NCBI GenBank assembly: GCA_036497945.1
Contig: DASXIN010000090.1
Coordinates: 23,807-87,806, forward strand
Origin: RYN-230 sp036497945
GTDB lineage: Bacteria; Actinomycetota; Actinomycetes; Streptosporangiales; Streptosporangiaceae
Direction: 5' to 3'
Length of the DNA stretch: 64,000 nt
Below the pieces are notes generated by a model. It was given only the letters and a program-made list of their open reading frames with translations. It was not told the origin of the DNA and did not search any database. Within the stretch, counting starts at the first letter, position 1, and each line of letters starts with the position of its first letter. The translations under genes and the position numbers were made by a program. Positions 49,155 to 58,546 of the stretch are shown piece by piece.

Positions 49155-51605
49155 ATGACCGACACCGTTCCCCGCACCGCCCGGGCCGTCGTGGTCGGGG
49201 GCGGGGTAGCTGGCTGCAGCACCGCGTACCACCTGGCCAAACGCGGCTGGGCCGACGTCGTCCTGCTGGAACGCAGAAAGCTGACCTCGGGCACCACCTG
49301 GCACGCGGCCGGCCTGATCACCCAGGCCAGACCCACATTCGGCACCCGGGAGATCGTCAAGCGCAGCCTGGAAGTCTTCCAGTCACTGGAACAAGAGACC
49401 GGCTTCAGCCCCGGATTCGAGCGCACCGGGACGCTGCACCTGGCCGACGGCGAAGCCCGGTGGGAGGAACTGCGCCGGGCCGCGTCGGCCGCGCACGGCA
49501 ACGGCATCCGGGCCGAGCTGATCACCCCCGACGAGGCAGTCAAGCTGTTCCCGCCGCTGTACGCCGGGGACCTCGTCGGTGCGGTGCACTACCCCGACGA
49601 CGGCCGGGGCAACGCCACCGACACGACGATGGCGCTGGCCGCCGGGGCCCGCCAGCTCGGCGTCAAGATCCTGGAGAACACCACGGTCACCGGCGTCCGG
49701 CACGAGGGCAACGAGGTCACCGGGGTCAGCACCACCGCGGGCACCATCGATGCCGAGTACGTGGTCAACGCCACCGGCATGTGGGGCCGCGAGTTCGGCG
49801 CCCTGCTCGGCGTCGAGGTCCCGCTGCAGGCGCTGGCCCACTACTACATCGTGACTGAGCCGATTCCGGGCCTGCCACCGGGCTTGCCGACCATCAAGAC
49901 CGCCCCCGAATACGCCTACGTGAAGAACGAGGGTGCCGGGCTCATGGTCGGCTTCTTCGAGCCCGGCAGCTACCCGTGGGCGCCGCACGGGATCCCGGAG
50001 AACGCCGAGTTCACCCGGCTGCCGGAGGACTGGGATCATCTCGGGCCGTACTACGAGACGATGATCAAGCGGCTGCCGGTGCTGGCTGACACCGGCATCC
50101 GGCTGCATTTCTGCGGGCCGGAGAGCTTCACCCCGGACGGCCTCTACCATCTCGGCCAGGCCGCCGGACTGCGCAATTACTTCGTGGCCGCCGGGTTCAA
50201 CTCGGTCGGCTTCCTCAGCGGCCCCGGGGCCGGCGCGGTGCTGGCCGACTGGATCGTGGACGGCTACCCGTCGCTGGATCTGCCGGAGGCCGACCCGCGC
50301 CGGGCCGCCCCGCACGAGGTGAACCGCCGGTTCCTGGAGCAGCGGGTCACCGAGACCCTCGACCTGGCCTACGAGATCCACTGGCCGTACCAGCAGCGCA
50401 CCACCGCCCGCGGGCTGCGCCGCAGCCCGTTGCACGACCGGGTCGCGGCGGCCGGTGCGGTGTTCGGCGAACTGCTCGGCTGGGAGCGGGCCAACTGGTA
50501 CGCGCCCCCGGGTGTACCACGCACCTACGACTACTCATTCGGCAGGCAGAACTGGTTCCAGCACTCGGCCGCCGAGCACCGCGCGGTCCGCGAGCGGGTC
50601 GCGATGTTCGACACGTCGTCGTTCGGCAAGCTGCTGGTGCAGGGCCGGGACGCGGCAGCGGTCTTGCAGCGCATCTGCGCGAACGACGTCGCGGTCCCGC
50701 CGGGCCGCATCGTCTACACCCAGTGGCTGAACGACCGCGGCGGCATCGAGGCCGACGTCACCGTGACCCGGCTGGCCGACACCCAGTTCCTGGTCCTGTC
50801 CGGGCCGGCCACGGTCGGCCGCGACCTCGACTGGCTGCAGCGCAGCATCCGGGACACCGAGTTCGCCACCGTCACCGACATCAGCCCCTCGCTGGCCATG
50901 ATCCCGGTGATGGGCCCGGACTCCCGGCGGCTGCTCCAGCCGCTGACCGACGCCGACCTGTCCAACGCGGCGTTCCCGTTCGGCACCTCCCGGGAGATCG
51001 ATCTCGGCTGCGGGTTCGTCCGGGCCACCCGGATCACCTACGTCGGCGAACTCGGCTGGGAGCTGCTCATCCCGGCCGACCTGGCCGGGCACGTCTACGA
51101 CACGCTCACCGAGGCCGGTGCCCCGCTCGGGCTCAAGCACGCCGGGTACCACGCACTGGACTCGCTACGGCTGGAGAAGGCGTACCGGAGCTGGGGACAC
51201 GACATATCGGGCGGCGACAGTCCGCTGGAAGCCGGTCTTGGCTTCGCCGTGGCGTGGGATAAGCCGAGCGAGTTCACTGGCCGGGCTTCAATCGTTAAGC
51301 AAAAAGAAGTGGGTGTGGCGCGGCGGCTTTTGCAATTCGCGCTGGCGGATCCGGCTGCGCTGGCCTACCATGACGAGCCCATTTTCCGCGACGGTGCGCT
51401 GGTCGGGCGGCTGACCTCAGCCGGTTACGGGCACACGCTGGGCCGGGCGGTCGGGCTCGGCTACGTGACCGCGCCCGCCCCCGGCACCGAGCCGTCGTGG
51501 TACCGCAGCGGACGCTATGAGATCGAGATCGCGGGTGAGAAGGTGCCGGCCCGTGCCTCGCTCCGCCCGCTCTACGATCCCGCTTCGGAACGGCCTAAGA
51601 GCTAA
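49155..51605 (+). CDS. Dimethylglycine/sarcosine dehydrogenase-like FAD-folate enzyme
   Basis: The 816-residue protein has an N-terminal DAO domain (AVVVGGGVAGCSTAYHLAKR), the covalent-FAD His in SGTTWHAAGL, and a C-terminal GcvT/aminomethyltransferase half (about 430-800: VAMFDTSSFGKLLVQG; GYHALDSLRLEKAYRSWGHD; PLEAGLGFAVAWDKP). It demethylates N-methylglycines, passing the C1 unit to tetrahydrofolate. Length and domain order are normal. Around 51290-51350 the codons become unusually AT-rich (gtt aag caa aaa gaa; ctt ttg caa) although the residues still fit the family, and a copy of the dispersed repeat lies there. Confidence 0.88.
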   Translation: MTDTVPRTARAVVVGGGVAGCSTAYHLAKRGWADVVLLERRKLTSGTTWHAAGLITQARPTFGTREIVKRSLEVFQSLEQETGFSPGFERTGTLHLADGEARWEELRRAASAAHGNGIRAELITPDEAVKLFPPLYAGDLVGAVHYPDDGRGNATDTTMALAAGARQLGVKILENTTVTGVRHEGNEVTGVSTTAGTIDAEYVVNATGMWGREFGALLGVEVPLQALAHYYIVTEPIPGLPPGLPTIKTAPEYAYVKNEGAGLMVGFFEPGSYPWAPHGIPENAEFTRLPEDWDHLGPYYETMIKRLPVLADTGIRLHFCGPESFTPDGLYHLGQAAGLRNYFVAAGFNSVGFLSGPGAGAVLADWIVDGYPSLDLPEADPRRAAPHEVNRRFLEQRVTETLDLAYEIHWPYQQRTTARGLRRSPLHDRVAAAGAVFGELLGWERANWYAPPGVPRTYDYSFGRQNWFQHSAAEHRAVRERVAMFDTSSFGKLLVQGRDAAAVLQRICANDVAVPPGRIVYTQWLNDRGGIEADVTVTRLADTQFLVLSGPATVGRDLDWLQRSIRDTEFATVTDISPSLAMIPVMGPDSRRLLQPLTDADLSNAAFPFGTSREIDLGCGFVRATRITYVGELGWELLIPADLAGHVYDTLTEAGAPLGLKHAGYHALDSLRLEKAYRSWGHDISGGDSPLEAGLGFAVAWDKPSEFTGRASIVKQKEVGVARRLLQFALADPAALAYHDEPIFRDGALVGRLTSAGYGHTLGRAVGLGYVTAPAPGTEPSWYRSGRYEIEIAGEKVPARASLRPLYDPASERPKS
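51292..51306 (-). repeat. Dispersed TGCTTAACGC-like repeat, copy 4 (inside the dehydrogenase gene)
   Basis: On the minus strand this reads CTTTTTGCTTAACGA, with the same pyrimidine tract as other copies and one change at the end of the core. It is coding sequence for V-K-Q-K. Confidence 0.45.
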
Positions 51606-51618
51606 TTTGCTCAACGCC
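51606..51618 (+). repeat. Dispersed repeat, copy 5 (TGCTCAACGC)
   Basis: TTTGCTCAACGCC starts directly after the dehydrogenase stop and continues CGGCGCCGGGT, close to the copy at 12452. It lies at the broken 3' end of the convergent kinase remnant. Confidence 0.5.
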
Positions 51619-51640
51619 GGCGCCGGGTCCAGCCGCACGA

Positions 51641-52105
51641 TCAGCCGGTGCCGCCGCCCTCGTCGCCGAGCAGGTAGCCCCAGCCGCCGATCTGCACCGT
51701 CCGGCCCGCCAGGCTGCCGACCGCCACCGAACCGGTGCCGCAGATCACCGCCACACCGTCGGTCAGCCCGGCGGCGGGCAGCACGAGCTGGACATCGCTC
51801 ACGATGGTGACGTCGCCGGCCCGGGTCAGCGGAGCGAGCTGCCCGGCCAGGAACTCCCGGACGCCGGGCACGCTCAGCCCGGCTGACCCGACGCAGATCG
51901 CGTCCAGCGGTCGCGCCTGGCCGAGGGGGAGTCCGGCCAGCAGCTTGGTCAGCGCGGCCTGGGCGCCGTCGCGGCCGGCGGCGGGCAGGCTGGCGCTGGG
52001 GCCGTCGGTCTCCGCCGTGACCTGGCCGTCTGTGCACAGCCGGGCCCGGCTCCGGGTGCCGCCGATGTCGATGCCGAGCAGCCTGGGCCCGTCCGGTTCG
52101 GCCAT
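51641..52105 (-). pseudogene. BadF/NagK-type kinase, 3'-truncated
   Basis: The 154 residues cover the N-terminal ASKHA lobe of an N-acetylglucosamine-kinase-like protein: LLGIDIGGTRSRARLCTDG (phosphate 1), CVGSAGLSVPGV, VICGTGSVAVGSLAGR (phosphate 2) and GGWGYLLGDEGG. Family members continue for about 150 more residues after GDEGS; here a TGA follows within four codons and the rest is missing. The next DNA is a dispersed-repeat copy and the end of the dehydrogenase gene, so the loss coincides with a junction. It follows the PrsW gene by 19 bp. Confidence 0.75.
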
Positions 52106-52124
52106 GCGGAGAGCCTACGGGGCG

Positions 52125-53189
52125 CTAGTGGTGCTCCCACCAGGGCCTGCCGCGCCTGCCTCCAGTCAGGGCGGCTTCCGGCTGATCCGCCGCGGTCGTG
52201 TCCCGGGGCGGCCGGAAGGCGGGCGGCAGAGCCTCGGTGAACTGCTGGTCCTGGCGGGCGCCGACCCGGGCGTAGCCGAGGAACAGGATGCCGCTGACGA
52301 TGACGACCAGGATCCACACCGGGTGGCCGCTCACCTGGCCCCAGTCGTTCAGCCCGTGCAGGATCGCGGCGATGGCCAGCCCGATCCAGGCGACCTGGTA
52401 CCAGTGGTACCGGGACGTCGCGGCCAGCCCGATGAAGTAGCCGGTCAGCCCAGACCAGCAGGCGTGCGTGATCGGGTCGGTCAGGAACCGCCAGACGAAC
52501 GAGATGACGAACAGCAGCACCGGGCCGAGCAGCGCGGCGAACACCGCGGTCGGCGCGGACTGCCCTGTATTGATCAGCTGCTCGATGGACGGGATTGCGG
52601 ACCGGACGGTCAGGTAGAACTGGACGACCCCGTTGACGGTGAAGTAGCGGACGACTTCGCTGGCCCCGAAGACCAGCCCGCTGACCGCGCCGAGGAACAG
52701 GTAGTCCCGGGGCAGCAGGCCGTGGCTGCGCCGGTAGATCAGCGCGATGACCAGGATGGGGATGGCTTTGGCCAGTTCCTCCGGGAGGCCGATGGTGACG
52801 ATGCTGGTGCCGAGCGCGGCGTTGCTGCTGTGCAGTGCTTGCTCCAGCGTCAGCGCGAGTGGCACCTCGGTCACTAGTGCGACCGCCACCAGCACCAGCA
52901 GCATCGGCCGGGTCACGTGGTCGGGCCGGATGATGACGCCGAGCAGCAGCAGCCAGGCGATCGCGTAGTAGGCGGCGAACAGCCAGGCGGCGACGTCGAA
53001 CGTGGTCCTGGTTGGGCTGCCCAGCACGACCAGCGCGATCGACGGCACGCAGATGAGCAGCAAGAACAGGATGACCGGCGGGCTGCGCAGCGCGTGGTGC
53101 CGGACCCAGTCGCCCAGTGGGAACAGGTCACTGACCTGCCCGCCGCGGCGCTGGCGATTGGCCGGAACGTGGTGGTGGGCCGGCTGCAT
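52125..53189 (-). CDS. PrsW family intramembrane metalloprotease
   Basis: The roughly 354-residue protein has about nine membrane helices and the PrsW metal motifs: GLPEELAKAIPIL (EExxK), GASEVVRYF, THACWSGLTGYFIG and LHGLNDW. PrsW-type proteases cut membrane-embedded substrates such as anti-sigma factors; the target here is unknown. ATG 53189 follows GGAGGATC, whereas ATG 53204 includes that sequence as coding DNA, so the second ATG is preferred. It is divergent from the thiolase-like gene. Confidence 0.85.
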   Translation of the reverse strand: MQPAHHHVPANRQRRGGQVSDLFPLGDWVRHHALRSPPVILFLLLICVPSIALVVLGSPTRTTFDVAAWLFAAYYAIAWLLLLGVIIRPDHVTRPMLLVLVAVALVTEVPLALTLEQALHSSNAALGTSIVTIGLPEELAKAIPILVIALIYRRSHGLLPRDYLFLGAVSGLVFGASEVVRYFTVNGVVQFYLTVRSAIPSIEQLINTGQSAPTAVFAALLGPVLLFVISFVWRFLTDPITHACWSGLTGYFIGLAATSRYHWYQVAWIGLAIAAILHGLNDWGQVSGHPVWILVVIVSGILFLGYARVGARQDQQFTEALPPAFRPPRDTTAADQPEAALTGGRRGRPWWEHH

Positions 53190-53298
53190 GGCGATCCTCC
53201 GCAAGTGCTCGGTCTGCTATGTCCTATTTACGCCGGCCGGTCTGGGCTGTGATCACCCGGCCTTGTGTTCTGTGCGGGGAAAGGATAGATCAGCAGCC

Positions 53299-54876
53299 AT
53301 GACTGAGCCTTTTGCTGGCCTGGACCCGCGCACGCCGGTACTGGCCGGCGTCGGGCAGGCCGCGGAACGGCTCGATGAGCCTGGGTACCAGCGGCGTTCG
53401 GCGGCTGATCTGGCCGGGGACGCGGCCCGGGCGGCGCTGGTCGATTGCGGCGCGGATCCTTGTGCGGTGGCTGGTGCGATCGACACGGTGGCTGGGGTCC
53501 GGCAGTTCGAGACCTCCTATCCCGGCGCGCGGGCGCCGCTGGGCCGGTCGGACAACTTTCCCCGGTCGGTGGCTTTGCGGATCGGCGCCAACCCGGCCCG
53601 CGCCGTGCTGGAGGTGACCGGTGGGCAGGCGCCGCAGCACCTGGTGAACGAGTTCGCCGGGGTGCTCGCTGCGGGCGACTCAGCCGTGGTCTTGCTGGCC
53701 GGTGGGGAGGCCATTTCCACGATCCGTCGTTATGCCGGGGAAGCGGATCGGCCGGATTTCAGTGAACAGGTGGCGGGGAGTCTGGAGGACCGGGGGTACG
53801 GACTGGACGGTCTCGCCTCCGGGCACCTTATTGCGCACGGGCTGATCGGGGGACCGGCCCAGTACGCCGTGATCGAGAACGCGCGGCGGGCCCGGCTGGG
53901 GTTGTCCCGTGCGGCGTACGCGGCGGCGATGGGGGAGTTGTTCGCGCCGTTCACGGTGGTGGCTTCGGGTAACCCCTATGCGGCTGCGCCGGTTGTGCGG
54001 AATGCGGCCGAGTTGGTCACGGTGACGGCGGCGAACCGTCTGATCGCCGATCCGTATCCGCGGTACGTCGTCGCCCGGGAGAAGGTTAACCAGGGGGCAG
54101 CGGTGCTGCTGATGTCGGTGGGGGCGGCGCGGCTTCTTGGGGTGCCGTCGGAGCGGTGGGTGTTCCTGCACGGGCACGCGGACCTGCGGGAGCGGGGGCT
54201 GATGGCGCGGGCGGATCTGTCGGCGGGGCCGGCGTCGGTGCTGGCCGCGCGGCATGCGCTGGAGGTAGCGGGGATCGGGGTGGGGGAGCTGGCCACGATC
54301 GACTTGTACAGCTGTTTTCCGGTGCCGGTGTTCAACGTGTGTGACGGGCTGGGGCTGGCGGTGGATGATCCGCGGGGGGTGACCGTGACGGGTGGGCTGC
54401 CGTTCTTCGGCGGGCCGGGGAACGACTACTCGATGCATGCGATCGCCGAGACCGTGCAGCTTGCCCGCCGGTCGCCTGGGTCGTACGGGTTCGTGGGGGC
54501 GAACGGGGGAGTGATGAGCAAGTACTCGGTGGGGGTGTACTCGACGCGGCCGGCCGAGTGGGTGCCGGACCGGAGTGCTGAGCTGCAGGCGGAGATCGAC
54601 GGGTGGGCCGCGCCTGAGGAGGCGGTCGTGGCCGACGGGTGGGCGGTGCTGGAGACGTACACAATCGTGCACCGCCGAGACGGCGCGCGGACCGGGATCG
54701 TCATCGGCCGGCTGGAGAGCGATGGGCGGCGCTTCATCGCCCGCGGGGAGGACGGTGATGCCGCCCTCATCGAACTGCTGGCCACCGCCCCGGAGCCGGT
54801 CGGGCAGCGGGTCTACCTGCGGTCCTCCGAAGCCGGCCACCGGGTCACGGTCTCCGGCCCGGGATGCAGGTCATGA
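53299..54876 (+). CDS. Thiolase-like protein (acetyl-CoA acetyltransferase family)
   Basis: The 525-residue protein has a thiolase-superfamily fold (PRTPVLAGVGQAAERLDEPG; VVLLAGGEAIST; DLYSCFPVPVFNVCDGLGLA; GGLPFFGGPGNDYSMHAIAE) and a C-terminal OB-fold-like region. The nucleophilic Cys expected near residue 90 in true thiolases is not evident, although the later His-containing segment is present. It may bind acyl-CoA without classical thiolysis. Its stop overlaps the ATG of the amine-oxidase-like gene (ATGA). Confidence 0.75.
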   Translation: MTEPFAGLDPRTPVLAGVGQAAERLDEPGYQRRSAADLAGDAARAALVDCGADPCAVAGAIDTVAGVRQFETSYPGARAPLGRSDNFPRSVALRIGANPARAVLEVTGGQAPQHLVNEFAGVLAAGDSAVVLLAGGEAISTIRRYAGEADRPDFSEQVAGSLEDRGYGLDGLASGHLIAHGLIGGPAQYAVIENARRARLGLSRAAYAAAMGELFAPFTVVASGNPYAAAPVVRNAAELVTVTAANRLIADPYPRYVVAREKVNQGAAVLLMSVGAARLLGVPSERWVFLHGHADLRERGLMARADLSAGPASVLAARHALEVAGIGVGELATIDLYSCFPVPVFNVCDGLGLAVDDPRGVTVTGGLPFFGGPGNDYSMHAIAETVQLARRSPGSYGFVGANGGVMSKYSVGVYSTRPAEWVPDRSAELQAEIDGWAAPEEAVVADGWAVLETYTIVHRRDGARTGIVIGRLESDGRRFIARGEDGDAALIELLATAPEPVGQRVYLRSSEAGHRVTVSGPGCRS

Positions 54877-55985
54877 CGGCCAGCGCCAGATTCGTTGTGG
54901 TCGGCGGCGGTGTCGTCGCGGCTGGTGCCGCGTACCAGCTGGCCCGCCGTGGCGCTGCGGTGATCATTGTCGAAGGTGACCAGCCCGGTATGGCCACCAA
55001 CGCCGGAGCGGGCATCATCTCCCCATGGACAGCCCCGCTGGATGACGCCTGCTACCGGCTGTGCCGTGCGGGAGCACAGCACTACAGCGAACTGGTGGCC
55101 ATGCTGGCCGACGACGGCCAGGCTGAGACCGGTTATGCCCGGGTGGGCGCGCTGTTCGTCGCGCAGCAGGGCCGAAAACTGGCCGGCATGGCTGCCCTGC
55201 TGCGGTCGCGGCGGGCCACGGCACCCGACATGGGGGAGCTCACGGCGCTGGCTCCGGGTGAGCCGGGCCGGATGTTCCCTCCGCTGGCGCCAGGCTTGGC
55301 TGGATTGTGGATCACTGGAGCGGCCCGGATCGACGGACGGGCCATCCGGGACAGCCTGCTCCGCGCGGCGGTGCGCCGCGGCGCCCGCCGGGTGCCCGGA
55401 AACGCCACCCTCGAGCAGACCGGAGACCGGGTGACCGGCGTGCGGGCCGGTGCCGAGAGAATCGACGCGGACGCGGTCGTGGTGGCGGCTGGTGCCTGGA
55501 CGGCCCAGGTGTGCGCGGGATTCGGCGTACCGTTGCCGGTCCGCCCGCAGCGCGGCCAGATCGTGCACACCCGGCTGCCCGGCACCGACACGGCGAGCTG
55601 GCCAGTGGTGCTGGCCGACCGCGACCCGTACCTGGTCGCCTTCCCGGGCGGCCGGGTCGTGCTCGGCGCTACCCGGGAGGAGACCGGCTTCCAGTATTCC
55701 GCCACCGTGGCCGGAGTAGCGGGCCTGCTCGCCGGGGCGGTCGCCCTGGCCCCCGGCCTGGGTGCGGCGGAGCTGCTCGAAACACGGATCGGCTTCCGGC
55801 CGGTGACCAGCGACGGCCGCCCCCTGCTCGGCGCGATAGCAGACGGCCTGATCGTCGCGACCGGCCATGGCCCCGAAGGGCTGACCGCTGGCCCGTGGAG
55901 CGGCCTGGCTGTGGCTCTGCTCGCCCTGGGCCAGCCACCACCGACCGACCTCGCTCCGTTCAGCCCGTACCGGTTCCAGTCCTAG
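54873..55985 (+). CDS. FAD-dependent amino acid/amine oxidase (DAO family)
   Basis: The 370-residue flavoenzyme has an N-terminal FAD motif (FVVVGGGVVAAGAAYQLARR) and DAO-family features (AGAGIISPWTAPLDDACYRL; ADAVVVAAGAWTAQV; TGHGPEGLTAGPWSGLAVAL). It is closest in style to glycine oxidase or D-amino-acid dehydrogenase. ATG 54873 overlaps the thiolase-like stop, so the pair is co-translated. The substrate is unknown. Confidence 0.82.
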   Translation: MTASARFVVVGGGVVAAGAAYQLARRGAAVIIVEGDQPGMATNAGAGIISPWTAPLDDACYRLCRAGAQHYSELVAMLADDGQAETGYARVGALFVAQQGRKLAGMAALLRSRRATAPDMGELTALAPGEPGRMFPPLAPGLAGLWITGAARIDGRAIRDSLLRAAVRRGARRVPGNATLEQTGDRVTGVRAGAERIDADAVVVAAGAWTAQVCAGFGVPLPVRPQRGQIVHTRLPGTDTASWPVVLADRDPYLVAFPGGRVVLGATREETGFQYSATVAGVAGLLAGAVALAPGLGAAELLETRIGFRPVTSDGRPLLGAIADGLIVATGHGPEGLTAGPWSGLAVALLALGQPPPTDLAPFSPYRFQS

Positions 55986-56024
55986 AGGGACCGGGGCGGG
56001 CCACGGCGCGGGTGGGGGCGGCCG

Positions 56025-57059
56025 TCAAAGGGTGAAGTGGGTGCCGACGGTGTTCGGCACGAACGCTTCGCCGAAGCGGCGTCCCATCGCGTGCTGGGCT
56101 CGCCATCCGGTGCAGTGCGCGGGCACCAGCACCTGCGGCGCCATCTCCGCCAGGTCATCGAGCACCCGCGGGATCAGCGGCTCGAACAGCGGCCCGTTCA
56201 GGTGGAAGCCGCCCATCGCGGCGTACAGCGGCTGGTCCCCGGTGAGCCGCCGGGCGTAGCGGCAGATGTTCACGATCCCGGCGTGCCCGCACCCGGTCAG
56301 CACGACCAGACCCTTGCCGCTGACGTTGATCATTAGCGCCTGGTCGTCCAGCACCAGCGGGTCGGGCGCCCAGGCGCCGTCCAGCCAGGCATCCTGCGGC
56401 GGAAACCCCGGCTCGTACCCGGTCGTCCGCGCGACCTCGCCGGTCACCAGAACCGAGCCGCCCAGCAGGAAGCTCGGCTGCGCCTCCTCGATCACCTCGA
56501 ACCCGGCGTCCTGGAGCGCCCGCTTGCTCACGGAGGGGATCTCCTGCGGCTCGATCCCGGGGAGCCGGACCCGGCGCCGCCGCCAGAAGTGCGGGTGGAT
56601 CAGCACCGGCATGTTCGGCCGGCCGACAGCCCGGATCAGCCCGTCGATCCCGGTTGTGTGGTCGAAATGCCCATGGCTGCAGACGATCGCCTCGATCGAG
56701 CCCGGGTCGATATCGAGGCGGCGCATGTTCTCCACCACGCCGTCCGGGCTGGTCCCGGCGTCGAACAGCATTCGGTGTTCGGCCCGGTCCTTGCGTACCG
56801 TGACCAGCACTGAGAACCCGTGCTCGGCGATCAGCGAGTCCAGGGTCTGCCCGCCGACCATCACCGAGGATGCCCGGTGCCGCTGCGGCGGGCCCGGGCG
56901 CCTGGCCGGCCCCTGGTCGGGCATGAACACGTCGGTGACGTTGTCCATCAGGGAGACGATCTCGACAGAGTCGACCGGCTCCAGTGTGATCGGCTGTTTC
57001 ACTTCGACGTCGTGGAGCACAGCGCGCATCGGCGCTGGCGGACTGTGATCCTCGCACAT
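56025..57059 (-). CDS. MBL-fold metallohydrolase (dihydropterin-type)
   Basis: The 344-residue metallo-beta-lactamase-fold protein has the zinc/iron motif CSHGHFDHTTGIDGL (HxHxDH), a downstream metal-ligand region VLTGCGHAGIVN and a C-terminal LVPAHCTGWRAQ. It resembles the archaeal-type dihydropterin ribofuranosylaminobenzene phosphate synthase branch. The substrate is unknown. A longer frame reaches 57221, but ATG 57059 follows TGGAGGC. It converges with the DAO gene. Confidence 0.78.
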   Translation of the reverse strand: MCEDHSPPAPMRAVLHDVEVKQPITLEPVDSVEIVSLMDNVTDVFMPDQGPARRPGPPQRHRASSVMVGGQTLDSLIAEHGFSVLVTVRKDRAEHRMLFDAGTSPDGVVENMRRLDIDPGSIEAIVCSHGHFDHTTGIDGLIRAVGRPNMPVLIHPHFWRRRRVRLPGIEPQEIPSVSKRALQDAGFEVIEEAQPSFLLGGSVLVTGEVARTTGYEPGFPPQDAWLDGAWAPDPLVLDDQALMINVSGKGLVVLTGCGHAGIVNICRYARRLTGDQPLYAAMGGFHLNGPLFEPLIPRVLDDLAEMAPQVLVPAHCTGWRAQHAMGRRFGEAFVPNTVGTHFTL

Positions 57060-57829
57060 GGCTGCCTCCAGGCCACAAAACACAATATGACCGTATAAAT
57101 ACAGGGGCGGGCACGTACACCCAGCGGGCGATCCCGGATCTGACCCCTGCGGCCAGTTGACACGCAATCTGACCGGCAGCCGGGCGTCGTCTGGAGACTT
57201 CGGCAGCCAGCCGGTCAGCACCAGCTTCCACGGTCATGAAGTGGCGCTTCCGTCAGTAGCGCCGGACTGGAGGACCTGGCTGTCGGGCCTGATGAGTGGC
57301 TCGCCGTCCGCGCTGGACTCGTCCAGCTGGGATCGGTGCACTTCTCTCAGGGCCTGCCAGGCTGGACCGCTTTGACGTCGGTGCCCGAATGATCTCGCAG
57401 CGAATTCGTCAAGCCGACATCAGCGGCCGTAGTGCTCTAATCCCCGGGCATGCCGCTTCTCCCCCCAGAATTGGCATAACAACATAAATCCCTCCCGAGA
57501 TGCGCACGATAGGCGTGCTATTCATCGCGGGTACTCCCCGTCGACACGGCACGCTAGTCCCGGCCACCTGTGGATCACAAGGTGTATAACTAGGTAGTTC
57601 TTGTGCACTACCGGTGCTCAAGCGGTCGGCCCCTGTGGATGGCCGCGCCGTACGGGCAGTTCAGGTGGCTGGCCGCGAGGTGGAAACGCGGAACGGGCTG
57701 TGGATTGGCCGCCGCCAAGAATCATGGAAGCGGATCCGGGTCGCTAGCGGTCGTCTGGCCGTCGGCGGTGCGCCGTTCCTGCGGCGGCGTGCTTAGACCG
57801 CTGCCAGCACCGCATTCCTAGCGCGGCGG
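57060..57829. other. 770-bp intergenic region with three evenly spaced TGTGGAT sites
   Basis: I see no credible gene: the short frames lack ribosome binding sites and family patterns. The left part has an AT-rich promoter-like patch near 57080-57105. TGTGGAT, a DnaA-box-like heptamer, occurs at 57569, 57634 and 57699, each 65 bp apart, while the spacers between are not repeats of each other. Confidence 0.45.
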
Positions 57830-58546
57830 CTACTCGGCGCCGACGACCTTGAAGTCCTGGTCGAAGATGTGGTGTGGCCAGTTGACGCCAATGTTGTGCA
57901 CCTCGTACTCGCCGTTGCCCAGCTGCACGACACGGTCGACGATGCCTCCCGGGTAGGCGGCCAGTGCGGCTTCGGTCGCCTTATTGGCGGTTGTGCCGCT
58001 GACGATCGTCCCCGATCCCTGGCTGTAGTCCGCCGGGACCTGGCCGGTCTGCTTGGAAACGGTCGCCGTCCCGCGCTTGAAGGGGATGACCGTGGCCGCC
58101 GAGGACGGGGTAGATCCGCTGCGGCCGGTCGGCTGGACGATGACCTGCGTGGCGGTGATGGTCGTACTGTCGGTCGTCCCGAGTACCAGGACGTTTTCGC
58201 CGTTCGTGATGGCGCTTGCCGAGGCGGTGCTCGTCCCTTTTTCGTATGCCGTACCGGACGCCTCGTGGACGGTCACCTTCTGGCCGGCTGAGGTCGTCAG
58301 GGTGAAGCCCGACGTGGTTACGCTGCTGACCGTGCCGGTTGATCCCCCTGCGGCCGGCCCGGACCGGGCGTTGGATGCCCCGCCGCCGGATTGCGGACCC
58401 CTAGCGGGGCTGCTGCTGGTCGTGGCTGAGGCGCTACTGGTCGAGGCGCTGCTGGAGGCTGCGCTGACGATCCCGTAGGAAGCGCCTCCGATGGCGATGG
58501 CCGCAGCGCCGACCGCGATGGACTTGGTGAGTTTGCCGGAAACCAT
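57830..58546 (-). CDS. Secreted or membrane-anchored protein with DUF5666-like and PepSY-like parts
   Basis: The 238-residue protein has an N-terminal export signal or anchor (IAVGAAAIAIGGASYGIVSA), a Ser/Ala/Gly-rich linker, an OB-like strand region (GTVSSVTTSGFTLTTSAGQK; NGENVLVLGTTDST) and a C-terminal PepSY-like segment (LAAYPGGIVDRVVQLGNGEY). It is outside the cell or facing outward. The function is unknown. It is divergent from the SDR gene across 193 bp. Confidence 0.65.
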   Translation of the reverse strand: MVSGKLTKSIAVGAAAIAIGGASYGIVSAASSSASTSSASATTSSSPARGPQSGGGASNARSGPAAGGSTGTVSSVTTSGFTLTTSAGQKVTVHEASGTAYEKGTSTASASAITNGENVLVLGTTDSTTITATQVIVQPTGRSGSTPSSAATVIPFKRGTATVSKQTGQVPADYSQGSGTIVSGTTANKATEAALAAYPGGIVDRVVQLGNGEYEVHNIGVNWPHHIFDQDFKVVGAE

